This document shows positions 54,901 to 62,664 of a stretch of 64,000 bases of DNA, one piece after another. The DNA is from Astropecten irregularis (taxonomy: Eukaryota; Echinodermata; Asteroidea; Paxillosida; Astropectinidae): positions 1,736,001 to 1,800,000 of the forward strand of contig OZ020261.1 in the NCBI GenBank assembly GCA_963971285.1, read 5' to 3'. Within the stretch, counting starts at the first letter, position 1. The number at the start of each line of letters is the position of its first letter. The translations under genes were made by a program, and so were the position numbers. The notes beneath the pieces are model-generated. The model had not been told where the DNA came from. It was given only the letters and a program-made list of their open reading frames with translations, and made no database searches.

Positions 54901-57900
54901 ACCGATATGGGGATAGGTTCCAAGGTTAGGTCAGTAGATGAAGTCCTTGATAAACTGGTACGTGCCAGTCCAAGGGCTCAGGTAGAATTGGCAGGTGTCC
55001 TGGTCAGTGTTGTTCTTGACACTGGGGCAGAAACCTCCCTTATAAGCGCTGCGTTTTATAGGAATAATTTAGCTGCGCAGTTGACCGGAATGGAACCAGT
55101 AGGTACTTATTTACGCGTGTTTGGCGTAGGACCTTGTGAAGTACCAGTTGAAGGGTATGTCCGAATTCCTTTGCGTGTTTACAACCAAACGGTTGAGGCA
55201 CACTTTCTTGTTGTAAAAGATACCCCCAAGACCGGTTTGGGAAATGGGCGTGGTCCCGTTCTTTTGGGTTGCAATGTTTTGCACCAGTTAAAGAACATAG
55301 CGGTGGATCCCTCACATAAGGATGCTGAGGCATGGAATGTAACACTGCAGTGGTACAATCTGACTAAAGGGGAACCGGGGAAGGTTTCGGTAAAGCACAA
55401 CAAGCCAGTGGCTGTTCGCACGGGACGCAGTATGGTATATATTCCCCCAAGGGAAGTGCGTTCCGTAATGTGTAATGTGCGTGGTCCTCCAAGTGCGTGG
55501 GGAGGGAAGACTGTGGTGTTACAGGGAAATCAAGATACAATTTCAAAAGGGGAAGTGACGTCAGGTCAGTGTGATCCAGGTTTAAGCAGTGGGTTAAGGG
55601 TCTGTGATTCATGTGAAGTTGTGCAAGGAAACAAAGTGAATGTTCTTGTAGCTAACATGGGTGCACAGACTGTTACTATTCCTCCGCATACTCAGGTAGC
55701 ATACCTCAATGAAGTTTCCTCTGCCATGCAGGTAGATTGTGATTTTGAGGGGAGTGAGATTAAGGTTTCTGTAAATAGGATACTGACCATGTCAAGTGAT
55801 AGTTGTTATGACACAGGTCCGGAGGAGCTGAGTCCTCCAGAATCAGATTCTGTGTTGGGGATAGATGAACCACGGAAGTCTAAGACACATGTATATAAGG
55901 ATGGTAGTTCTTATCAGTTACCACCAGGGGTAGATTTCGATTCACGTGATTTGAGTAGTGATGAGCTAGACCGTATCGTGCATTTGATCCAGAAACATGA
56001 TTCTGTTTTCTCTAAGAGTTCACTTGACTTGGGTACATGTGACAAAGTTCCGCACAAGATACAAACCGTTGATGATGTGCCAGTATTAAGCCAACCGTAT
56101 CGTAGGATACCTCCGCAACATGTCAGAGAGGTAAAGGAGTTGCTTCATAAGTTTTTGGAGCAGGGTATAATCCAGAGGAGTGGAAGCCCCTATGCAAGTC
56201 CTATTGTTCTAGTTAAGAAACGGGATGGGACCATTCGCATATGCGTTGATTACAGGAGACTAAACGCGAAAACAGTGCGCGATGCGTTTCCGCTGCCGCG
56301 AATTGATGAATCATTGGAGGCGCTGCGCGGTGCGCGTTTCTTTTCGTCGCTCGATCTCGCGCACGGGTATCATCAGGTAATGATGGATCCGGAGTCAATT
56401 CCAAAGACAGCTTTTCGCGTGCCGTTTGGGTTATTTGAGTATACCCGGATGCCTTTCGGGCTCGTAAATGCGCCAGGCACCTTTCAGCGCACGATGGAAA
56501 TGTGTTTGGGTGATATGAACCTCACCGAACTTCTCATATATCTGGACGATATCCTCGTTTTCTCTGGTGATGTTGAGGAGCACATCAGTAGGCTAGATAA
56601 AGTGTTCACTAGGATTGCTGACTTTGGTTTGAAAGTAAAAGGGGGGAAGTGTCAATTTTTCCAAACACAAGTAACATACTTGGGTCACGTTGTCAGTTCT
56701 GAAGGCATTTCTGTTGATGCTGACAAGGTCCAGAGGGTCAAAGACTGGCCTGTTCCAACCACGTCTGGAGAGCTGAGGTCTTTCTTAGGCCTAGCTGGTT
56801 ATTACAGACGATTCATATCCGGGTTCTCAAAGATTGCAGCACCTCTTCATGTGTTATTGCCTTCATTAGTTAAAGGGAAGCCTGTAGTGGTTCACAAGAA
56901 GTTTGAGTGGACGGAGGAAGCTGATGAGGCCTTCTGTAGGTTAAAGCAGGCGCTCACAGAGGCTCCAGTGTTGAAGTACCCAGATTTCACTAAGCCGTTT
57001 GTACTGGAGGTCGATGCTTCTTTGAAAGGGTTAGGGGCATGCCTTGCACAGGAAGATGAACAAGGGAGGCGACATCCAGTTTCTTATGCTAGCAGGGGAC
57101 TTAGGGGCGCTGAGCGTAATTATCCTGATTACAGTTCATTTAAACTAGAGCTGTTAGCACTAAAGTGGGCAATTGTTGATAAATTTCGTGATTACCTGGT
57201 GGGGGCGACATTCACAGTACTCACAGATCATAACCCACTAGCATACTTAGATACTGCGAAATTAGGAGCATGTGAGATGAGATGGGTTGCCCAGCTCGCT
57301 GCATTTAACTTTGATGTTCGGTTCAGATCAGGGGCTAGTAATAAGTGTGCTGATGCTTTGAGCCGGTATCCTGGCCATTGTAATTGTTCAGCGAGTGACG
57401 TTGAGCACGTGTTCCAGTCTAAGGTCCACTCCACCACAGTTCCGCTTCGGACAGACGTCTCACGGACGGTTGTTCGTGAGTCCAACTCAGAGGATCACCC
57501 TTCTCGCGGGAATCCGCCAAGTGTGTTTCCATCATGGTCTTGTGACCAGTTGTCAGCCTTGCAGAAGGAGGACGCAGAGTTGGGGATTGTATGGAAGCGT
57601 TGGGAGGCTGGATGGCGTCCAGGAGAACCAGTGGCGGAGTTGGGTTCTGCGTCACCAGAGTTGAAAGCATGGGTGTGGCAGTGGCCACGTTTTGTGGAGC
57701 GAGATGGAGTTCTCTGCCGCCAGGTTAACGATCCATTGCATGGAGAGTTGTTTCAGATTTTGCTGCCACAGTGTCTTATCCCTCGGGTGATGCAGGGTTG
57801 TCATGATGGATGGGGACACCAGGGTGTTACCAGAACTTGTTCACTCTTAAGGAGGCGAGTGTATTGGCCCAACATGGCCACGATGGTACGCCGTTATATT

Positions 57901-60900
57901 GGTCAGTGTAGGCAGTGTATGATTGCTAAGGCCGCAGTACCTAAACCTAGGACGCCTATGCGTCACTTACTTGCATTCAGACCACTAGAGGTTGTGGCGA
58001 TAGACTTTGTTATTAAGCTTGACAAGGGGAAGGGTGGTTTTGAAGATGTTCTCGTCGTCACGGATGTATACACCAAATTTGCACAGGCGGTGCCTTGCAA
58101 GGATCAACTCGCTGTTACTGTAGCCAAGGCCCTCATAAAGCATTGGTTTACTCGATTCGGGATCCCTAGCAGGATACATAGTGATCAAGGGAGAAATTTT
58201 GAAGGGGAGGTAATCAGGGAACTGTGTGCTTTGTACGGTATAACTAAATCGAGAACAACGCCTTACCACCCAGAAGGAAATTCACAAGCAGAACGATTCA
58301 ATAGAACATTGTTCGGGTTAATCAAGTCCCTTAGTGAGCGTGATAGACGCAAGTGGCCTGATTTGTTGGCTCATTTGGTGTTCGTCTATAATGCTACGCC
58401 ACATTGCGTGACTGGTGAAGCACCATATACTCTCATGTTTGGGAGGGAACCAACAATTCCACTAGATCAGCTTCTCGGGAGAAGTGATAGTGATTGGGGC
58501 CAAGACTTTGTGAAAGAGCAGTCACAACTTATTGATAGGGCTCAGGAACTAGTCAGTGATAGAGTAGCTAAGGCTTGTAATCGTAACAAGGTTGCTTACG
58601 ATAAAAAGGCAACTGCTGAGCCTATTGCCATCGGAACACAAGTTTTGCTCAGAAAGTGTGCATTTCAAGGGAGGCATAAGTTGGCAAATGCTTACGAAAG
58701 CACCACCTACGTAGTCGTTGGTGTTAATGATCATGGTGATGTGTATCACATCCGACCTTTGTTGGGAGGGGAACAAAAGACCGTGCATAGGAAGTTGTTA
58801 CGGGTTTGTCCTCCAGAATTCGGGGAGTCTAGTAGTCCTAATGAATCCGAGTCCGACGACTCTGATTTTGGTTTTATTGAAGCCAGTGATAATGCTGCAG
58901 AGCAGACTCCGAGTTCGGTTGTGAAACCAGTGAACCAACAGAAAGTAGGGGAGCCGACCACGGGGCCTGGTAGGAGTGTAAAATGTCTTCGGAAATCCAA
59001 GCGGAGTAACCGTGGAAAGCATAACAATCCATTTCATTTGCCAAAGTCAGTTGTACGCTGAGCAGTTAACACCAAGAGTTGGTTTGGAGCACCCAGTGTA
59101 TGGCTGAAGGTTGGTATAAAGGTTGACGTTGGGAAGGCCTGGGGTATCCAGCTTCCTTGCGGGGACCCCAACCGGATAGCAACACAGTGCCTCTAGCCAA
59201 CATCAGTCGGGTTAGAGGTTAATCATTAAATATAATAACTGATAATCAGTGGGCAATGTATATTGGTGAACTCCGTTATTAATGTATAAAAGAGGTTAAC
59301 ATGTTTGTATTGTTCGGCCATAGTTTCGTCAGACGCTTAAGTCATGGGCGAGAATATATTGATATTGAGTTGTCAAGGGGTACTTACTCCATGAAGTGTT
59401 TAGGGGAAGGTGGTCTCACCATTGACCGTATTCAGGGAAATCCTCAGCGGTACCTGAACCAACTTAGGGAGGCTGCACCTAAAGTTCTTATTTTTGATCT
59501 GGGGACCAATGATCTTTGTTCTAGAGAAAAGAATCCAGAGGTGGTACATGCCTCGGTGTGTCATTTTGTTAAAGAGTTACCTAAGTGGGGTGTTGCACCA
59601 GAGGTTGTTGTATTTCTACCTGTGTTACCACGTACATGTGGTATGAGAAGTTATCAGGTCACATTAGAAGAATTCAATGAAAGAGTTGGGGTTTATAATG
59701 ATTTGTTGGAGGGTTCCACATTTACAGAAGACAGGTGGTGGTTTTGGCGACACAGGGCTTTGAGAAATTCACGGTTCATCCTTGATGGAGTACACTTGAA
59801 TGTGTCCGGTATGGCTCATTACGAGAAGACACTACGTCAGCTCGTCAAGTTTTTCGAATTGAGAGTCTTGTAAATTGGAACAAAATTTATGGGTTTTGTG
59901 ATTTGATATTAGCCATCTGTTTGTTATAATTGCTTAAGTAACAAAAGGTTATTTCCTTTGTATAAAAGAGAAATACATTGTATTGTTATATTGTTGTTTA
60001 CATCTTGTAGTGTTTGTTAAACTTAAAATGTTTTGAGTTTGTAATTCATAGTAATTTGGGTAATCCCTGCGATCTTCAGGCGCAGATCGTTTAAGTAGGG
60101 GAGGATATAGTGGAATGATTTTGGGCTTACTTTTAATTCATTGTGATTGGGTGTGGGTTTCCCATCTTGTCACGGAGGGGCGATGTCTAGTGTTTTCTAG
60201 AAGCTACATGTAAGTGCGTGGTGTGGCTGTGCGAGATAAAAATAGATATTGTGTCTGGGCAGACAGTGCGTGACCCCAGGTCACACGCGCTCCATAGCGT
60301 GTGTGTAAAGTTGTTGTTTGGGGGGTCTTCGTGCAGAAGTTGTGGTGAAAACAACTAAAAGATGGCGCTGGTACTATAAGCGCAAGGCGGAGACTCGCCA
60401 CATACAGCCCAGATGATTCGGGGGGGGAGATCAATAGCCACATCACCATCACTATAACTGACTGGAATACTACTGCAAAATTACAAGAATCATTCAACTG
60501 GAGATTTAATCATTGATTCGGGATGGAAATAAATAAATGACTAATAATTCAACTCATCAACATGATCAACGAGTCAGCGTCGGTCTGTGCAGTTGTCTCT
60601 ATAATATCCTTGGAGACATAGGACCCCAGGTTTCCTCACGGGAACTCATTTCACTACAGAAAGAACACAGAACTTGAATAGTAGACAAACTGGACAACAC
60701 CTTGTGGAAACTAGGGCAATTTAAAAATTACTTAGCACAAAATATCTTGCTCAGTAAAACAAACCACCATCAAAAATTCCATTTGATATTTATTTCTCTT
60801 TATTGCGTGAAGAGTGAATCAGGGGCCTTTTCCAAACCTTGGCTCAGGCTCCGGCTCTGTCATCCATATGCTGAAAATATTGGTTGTGGTATTTCACTGA

Positions 60901-61016
60901 AGCTAAAGCTCTGTTTTCCTTGTCAAACCAGAGAATCTACTTCCGAACTGCAGCAAAAAGCCTCTGTTTTGATACCAGTTATTTTAGAATGGATTCACGA
61001 AAGTTAATGGGCCAAG

Positions 61017-61047
<31 letters not shown>

Positions 61048-61321
61048 TTGGGGTTTGGAAGGCCCAGGGCTAATTTACAAAAGCCAACTGGAGTTTTTAG
61101 AGGGGAAATCTCCTCATGGATCGTAAAGCGTTAGTGAAATGGGCCCCAGGGCTTATTTACTGAAGCCAACAAGGAACTTGGTGAAAATTTATTAGGAATA
61201 ATCTTAACTTACCTGATTACATGATCCTCACATACAGCTCCCAGGGCAAACCTATAAGCAAACCACTTAGCACATTTACCAATATCAAGCTTAGCAGGAA
61301 GTTGAAGTACATTCAATGTCT
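39956..61321 (-). CDS. HPS6: HPS6-like gene, 3' part only, unit B (split by a Gypsy insertion)
   Basis: Exons 61213-61321, 52499-52643, 52074-52289, 50403-50576, 49660-49837, 49043-49101, 48549-48626, 41682-41782, 41052-41199, 40537-40598 and 39956-40127 give an uninterrupted frame of about 480 codons ending in TGA. The first exon (TLNVLQLPAKLDIGK...) is in frame here, unlike in unit A. As in unit A, the amino-terminal exons are missing. An 8.0-kb Ty3/Gypsy element sits between the first two exons, 8 bp from the 3' splice site, and separates the acceptor from its polypyrimidine tract. HPS6 acts with HPS3 and HPS5 in BLOC-2, directing cargo to lysosome-related organelles. Residue pattern (LPLFEIL, VEFVNLCQQ, LYDTAIGCL, HKLW.DAI, SELFHILL) fits HPS6 better than other propeller-plus-helix trafficking proteins. 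Confidence 0.8.
40365..40472 (-). mobile_element. head of a tRNA-derived SINE (unit B)
   Basis: Minus strand: GTGGCCTAGTGGTCGTG and GGTTCAAGTCC; counterpart of the head of 15205-15575 with the body deleted. Confidence 0.5.
40793..41023. mobile_element. MITE with CCCTTTCAGCC ends, unit B only
   Basis: TTAA then CCCTTTCAGCCCAGG at the left, GGCTGAGGTGAAAGGG then TTAT at the right; CAAATAGAGGTCATCTGG faces CCAGATGGCCTCTATTTG. A TTAA-type non-autonomous element with a decayed right target copy. Confidence 0.65.
41876..42470 (+). repeat. 109-bp tRNA-head array, about six units (unit B)
   Basis: Some units carry an extra ATCCC (GATAGCTCATCCCAGATGG) or lack GGGAGGCC, so the array has evolved by unit spread within unit B. 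Confidence 0.75.
42475..42640. repeat. left copy of the 165-bp direct repeat (unit B)
   Basis: Matches 47800-47968 and the unit A pair. Confidence 0.8.
42680..43625. repeat. 66-bp minisatellite encoding the GPCR tail (unit B)
   Basis: About 14 units, almost all identical. An internal stop-containing segment (CATTTAAGAGCTGTTACTG) occurs twice, at 42680-42700 and 42945-42965, showing that the end of the array with its last unit was duplicated. Confidence 0.85.
42948..44594 (-). CDS. class A GPCR with repetitive C-terminal tail, unit B
   Basis: Paralogue of the unit A receptor, 548 residues from ATG at 44594 (MANLTDGEFGRAYEEY). Helices and loops are conserved (GNLAVAD, AFERFFAIRQP), but the extracellular segments, especially the second helix exit (VLTRSVIAMNIIDYS) and the third extracellular loop, differ markedly. 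TM7 has NPLIF instead of NPLIY. The tail has about 10.5 repeats of 22 residues and ends PANSNSS. Intronless, same strand and same HPS6 intron as in unit A. The uneven divergence, concentrated on the extracellular side, would suit ligand diversification. Ligand and coupling unknown. Confidence 0.85.
   Translation of the reverse strand: MANLTDGEFGRAYEEYAPHNSKHAQILWNMVNYVAPFGLLMNVIFLYVIARVKSMHSIVNVYLGNLAVADSIVLTRSVIAMNIIDYSEVISDHIAAISTFSSYGFVTALAFERFFAIRQPITFRATASKCRAAKISAAVWLIAIVLVITLLSSIEWSSSLLGQVIFLTLMYAILVLINLVLYIYILLKVRQPQPLHSTRRNHFGRVVAMLLLNTAVFFACNVLTVAVGIKTLALEPEASNRSTVDWIKQAEAQIDLVLTNGILQIINSSINPLIFSWTNSDYRAAFVKAFAFLNCARCCHGNSPTQQRQNEQIALHNIARKAANSDASQGPIDHISVEVPPQEPANSDASQGPIDHISVEVPPQEPANSDTSQGPIDHISVEVPPPEPANSDASQGPIDHISVEVPPQEPANSDASQGPIDHISVEVPPQEPANSDASQGPIDHISVEVPPQEPANSDASQEPIDHISVEVPPQEPANSDASQGPIDHISVEVPPQEPANSDASQGPIDHISVEVPPQEPANSDASQGPIDHISVEVPPQEPANSNSS
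44675..45000. repeat. 36-bp minisatellite upstream of the GPCR (unit B)
   Basis: About nine units, counterpart of 20010-20305 with a more uniform array. Confidence 0.85.
45520..47051 (+). mobile_element. 5'-truncated CR1/L2-like LINE (unit B)
   Basis: Counterpart of 20800-22466, here keeping the far C-terminal TFKKKLKTHLFNQQ that is lost in unit A. YADD is changed to NADD and the frame is broken by indels, one of them an extra base near 45604. Confidence 0.85.
45860..46166. mobile_element. TTAA-flanked MITE inside the LINE (unit B)
   Basis: Counterpart of 21162-21638, flanked by TTAA at 45856-45859 and 46167-46170, with a shorter internal array. Confidence 0.8.
47052..47799. other. HPS6 intron sequence, no recognised feature (unit B)
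   Basis: Counterpart of 22467-23174. No gene or repeat seen. Confidence 0.5.
47800..47968. repeat. right copy of the 165-bp direct repeat (unit B)
   Basis: Same as 23175-23346, followed by tRNA-head units. Confidence 0.8.
47963..48522 (+). repeat. 109-bp tRNA-head array, about five units (unit B)
   Basis: Counterpart of 23343-23575, expanded. Unit variants (GCTAAGAAGG, GCTCAGATGA) show decay of the A box. Confidence 0.75.
49102..49460. repeat. 130-bp satellite, about three units (unit B)
   Basis: Counterpart of the 13-unit array 24537-26190. Confidence 0.9.
49864..50390. repeat. 21-bp minisatellite filling an HPS6 intron (unit B)
   Basis: About 25 units, counterpart of 26600-27246. Confidence 0.9.
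50608..50861. repeat. GGGCATTT-ended MITE (unit B)
   Basis: Counterpart of 27470-27747 with fewer GGCTCA hexamers. Confidence 0.7.
50925..51630. repeat. 62-64-bp satellite array (unit B)
   Basis: About 11 units, counterpart of 27805-28690. Confidence 0.9.
52652..53203 (+). repeat. 5' LTR of the Gypsy element
   Basis: Starts TATAGTGGAAT and ends ATTTCACTACA, short imperfect inverted ends. Followed by a TGGTAACACGG stretch at 53206 that could serve as the tRNA primer site. Confidence 0.9.
53753..54835 (+). CDS. gag: gag of the Gypsy element (fossil copy)
   Basis: 360 codons. The N-terminal half resembles Gypsy capsid proteins (VKEWLEEIEIYC, LLNHLKGTARDEI, HFGGWETVQSLHKAL). A glutamine-rich coiled-coil-like stretch follows (residues about 250-285), and then one CCHC zinc knuckle, CFACKQPGHFKSSC, near residue 310. 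Preceded by an untranslated leader (53204-53752). Part of the retroelement, not a host gene. Confidence 0.9.
   Translation: MSTSESALIEQLVKGLTDALKQSRPTVQRPVKLSFFLGRPVKPGDPTVKEWLEEIEIYCQQCKIHESEKAQILLNHLKGTARDEIKCHGEAGLDYEALKKLLHKHFGGWETVQSLHKALYERVQMEDETLMDFSRALIRMYDRILEVASDSEKVSLKGLRDKVLMGQFVAGARSQGVRLELRRLELSQSIHTFPELRDAALEIFRDLERAPKPKRAQTRQVFTDCDEEILDQDIFVSSAVRGKDPKPSTELQQILQQQHQIMQCMHEQQTQLQKQQEQVAELMKHLLTSQGPRVGNNKVAKPWAKGQLVCFACKQPGHFKSSCPTRGGNAAPNNTQSPKAANPVNVQSGGMPPQSGGELN
54850..59061 (+). CDS. pol: pol of the Gypsy element (fossil copy)
   Basis: About 1403 codons, in a different frame from gag and starting just after it. Domains in order: aspartic protease (DTGAETS, residue 57), reverse transcriptase (LDLAHGYHQ, YLDDILVFS near 564), RNase H (VDASLKGLGA near 720, LTDHNPLAYL), integrase with an HHCC zinc finger (near 983-1025) and DDE core (IDFV near 1051, HSDQGRNF near 1111, GNSQAERFN near 1146). 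How it is expressed relative to gag is not evident from sequence. Confidence 0.93.
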   Translation: MGQVVEGNEKEAPPKLQTDMGIGSKVRSVDEVLDKLVRASPRAQVELAGVLVSVVLDTGAETSLISAAFYRNNLAAQLTGMEPVGTYLRVFGVGPCEVPVEGYVRIPLRVYNQTVEAHFLVVKDTPKTGLGNGRGPVLLGCNVLHQLKNIAVDPSHKDAEAWNVTLQWYNLTKGEPGKVSVKHNKPVAVRTGRSMVYIPPREVRSVMCNVRGPPSAWGGKTVVLQGNQDTISKGEVTSGQCDPGLSSGLRVCDSCEVVQGNKVNVLVANMGAQTVTIPPHTQVAYLNEVSSAMQVDCDFEGSEIKVSVNRILTMSSDSCYDTGPEELSPPESDSVLGIDEPRKSKTHVYKDGSSYQLPPGVDFDSRDLSSDELDRIVHLIQKHDSVFSKSSLDLGTCDKVPHKIQTVDDVPVLSQPYRRIPPQHVREVKELLHKFLEQGIIQRSGSPYASPIVLVKKRDGTIRICVDYRRLNAKTVRDAFPLPRIDESLEALRGARFFSSLDLAHGYHQVMMDPESIPKTAFRVPFGLFEYTRMPFGLVNAPGTFQRTMEMCLGDMNLTELLIYLDDILVFSGDVEEHISRLDKVFTRIADFGLKVKGGKCQFFQTQVTYLGHVVSSEGISVDADKVQRVKDWPVPTTSGELRSFLGLAGYYRRFISGFSKIAAPLHVLLPSLVKGKPVVVHKKFEWTEEADEAFCRLKQALTEAPVLKYPDFTKPFVLEVDASLKGLGACLAQEDEQGRRHPVSYASRGLRGAERNYPDYSSFKLELLALKWAIVDKFRDYLVGATFTVLTDHNPLAYLDTAKLGACEMRWVAQLAAFNFDVRFRSGASNKCADALSRYPGHCNCSASDVEHVFQSKVHSTTVPLRTDVSRTVVRESNSEDHPSRGNPPSVFPSWSCDQLSALQKEDAELGIVWKRWEAGWRPGEPVAELGSASPELKAWVWQWPRFVERDGVLCRQVNDPLHGELFQILLPQCLIPRVMQGCHDGWGHQGVTRTCSLLRRRVYWPNMATMVRRYIGQCRQCMIAKAAVPKPRTPMRHLLAFRPLEVVAIDFVIKLDKGKGGFEDVLVVTDVYTKFAQAVPCKDQLAVTVAKALIKHWFTRFGIPSRIHSDQGRNFEGEVIRELCALYGITKSRTTPYHPEGNSQAERFNRTLFGLIKSLSERDRRKWPDLLAHLVFVYNATPHCVTGEAPYTLMFGREPTIPLDQLLGRSDSDWGQDFVKEQSQLIDRAQELVSDRVAKACNRNKVAYDKKATAEPIAIGTQVLLRKCAFQGRHKLANAYESTTYVVVGVNDHGDVYHIRPLLGGEQKTVHRKLLRVCPPEFGESSSPNESESDDSDFGFIEASDNAAEQTPSSVVKPVNQQKVGEPTTGPGRSVKCLRKSKRSNRGKHNNPFHLPKSVVR
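59301..59873 (+). CDS. third ORF of the Gypsy element: SGNH/GDSL-hydrolase-like
   Basis: 190 codons between pol and the 3' LTR, where envelope genes sit in some relatives, but with no signal peptide or membrane span. SGNH blocks: FGHSFVRRL (Ser8), GEGG (Gly near 36-38), LGTND (68-71), and LDGVHLN (Asp162, His165). These are the serine, glycine, asparagine and histidine positions of the fold, so the motifs needed for an esterase-type enzyme are present. Function in the element unknown. Confidence 0.7.
   Translation: MFVLFGHSFVRRLSHGREYIDIELSRGTYSMKCLGEGGLTIDRIQGNPQRYLNQLREAAPKVLIFDLGTNDLCSREKNPEVVHASVCHFVKELPKWGVAPEVVVFLPVLPRTCGMRSYQVTLEEFNERVGVYNDLLEGSTFTEDRWWFWRHRALRNSRFILDGVHLNVSGMAHYEKTLRQLVKFFELRVL
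60094..60105 (+). other. polypurine tract of the Gypsy element
   Basis: Purine run AGTAGGGGAGGA directly before the 3' LTR, with an interrupting T, the expected plus-strand primer site. Confidence 0.6.
60106..60658 (+). repeat. 3' LTR of the Gypsy element
   Basis: Same as the 5' LTR apart from about two positions; ends ATTTCACTACA at the target duplication. Confidence 0.9.
60823..61065. repeat. GGGCC-ended MITE (unit B)
   Basis: Counterpart of 30318-30553, with a GGAGCC hexamer tract grown at its right end. Confidence 0.7.
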
Positions 61322-61504
61322 CTGCAAAGAATATCAAAAAATAGTACCTCATCATTATGCAGTGCCTTCTCCGATTCAAAGCTGTAAAAATGCCGTAAAC
61401 TGCTCATCAACCAAAGTATTCATCCGAAATATATATAAAATTGATACAAAAAAGTTTAACTTGCAGTTAGGATCGCGATCGGAGGGCCTGAAATTTTTAT
61501 CATA

Positions 61505-61790
61505 GGGCCCAATTTTATGGAATCAATTATGGTAAGCAAAATTTCTTTGCTCATTATAGATAAGTGTATTTCACAGGAAGTTTTTTTTCTCGTTACAATA
61601 ATCAACAAATTTCTACAGAATGCACATGACAGAGCATTAGCAGAAAACAAAATCAAGGTTAGCCTAGAAATGTTTCGCTTACCGATTAAGCGCCGAACGT
61701 CTTGGTTATGGATTTCATAAAATAGATTTCACACGTAGCAGTGTCCGTAAGCACAAAAATAGGCAGTAACGGATTCCATGAAATTGGGCC
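61505..61790. repeat. MITE with GGGCCCAATTTTATGG ends (unit B)
   Basis: Counterpart of 31604-31889. Confidence 0.75.
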
Positions 61791-62374
61791 TAGGATCCCT
61801 CTGTAATCAACGCCTTAGGTCGCTAGATTCTCAAACACCTTGAAATGAACATGAAATAGAGGCTGAGCCGGAGCCAAGATTTGAGAAAGGCCCCAGGAGT
61901 CAATTTCTTCAAACTTACTGTAACTAATACCATCAATCGTAGGACTTATGATGCATTGCAGCCCTACGTAGGATACAATAGGTTACCCTTCGTAACTCAA
62001 GTTACTATCGATTGTAGGTCTTCATGAATTCGACCCCAGATCACATTAAGGAGACAAATTTGTGTTTCCCTAATATTTTATCTGAAAAACTAGGAAAAAA
62101 AATACTGTCGGAATTGGGTTAAATCCTTGTAGCACAAAATCTTTGTCTATAAAGTTGGTTCAGCTGGATCTCCTCACAAGGGGAAAATAGAAGGGCTTTT
62201 CTGTGCACAACTCTATGGAACTATTGCCCTAATCCTGAATTCATGTAAATATTATATATTACTATGATAGTCTAAGGCACTATTTCAACTTTTTCACATT
62301 TAAGATACATGCAACATTAGCAATGCTAATATCTTTGGAATATCTTTGGAATATAGCAGTGTGTGAGTGGTTTC

Positions 62375-62639
62375 ATGGCTTCTGACTGCCAAACGAACAA
62401 AGTTAATTGACTATTTGAGACACCACCAACATAGGGCTGGAGAGCTCAATGGGAGACTTTTGGAGGGTCGTTCTTGAGTCAACAGCGCACGCGCGCATGC
62501 TCACAATTGCGTAAGCATGGTTTGCGCGTGCACTGTTGACTCAATACCGACTCTCCAAAAGTCTCCCATTGGTAGAGTGCCTGTATGGTGTTCAGGAGGT
62601 CACTGGTTCGAATCCTGCTCCAGTCAATTTTTCTTTGTA
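62375..62639 (+). mobile_element. SINE interrupted by the MITE at 62448-62570 (unit C)
   Basis: Counterpart of 6131-6395. Confidence 0.65.
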
Positions 62640-62664
62640 AGGTACTGTAGTTGATATAGCTCAC

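Larger units (their letters stand above)
52652..60658 (+). mobile_element. Ty3/Gypsy LTR retrotransposon, young and whole-looking, unit B only
   Basis: An 8.0-kb element with two LTRs, gag, pol (protease, reverse transcriptase, RNase H, integrase) and a third ORF. The pol order RT-RNase H-integrase is that of Ty3/Gypsy. Target duplication GAAA (or AGAAA) flanks it at 52648-52651 and 60659-60662. Unit A has the empty site at about 30160. The LTRs differ at about two positions in some 552 bp, so the insertion is very recent and later than the duplication. It is oriented opposite to the host HPS6 gene. Confidence 0.95.
31993..61893. repeat. unit B of the large tandem segmental repeat
   Basis: Same order and orientation as unit A. 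It is 29.9 kb because it holds the 8.0-kb Gypsy element; without it, about 21.9 kb against 26.3 kb in unit A, the difference being unit-A insertions and longer satellites. Confidence 0.95.

Noticed and set aside
58549-59037. Minus-strand ORFs antisense to pol
   Set aside because: Short shadows of the pol frame with no recognisable domain.
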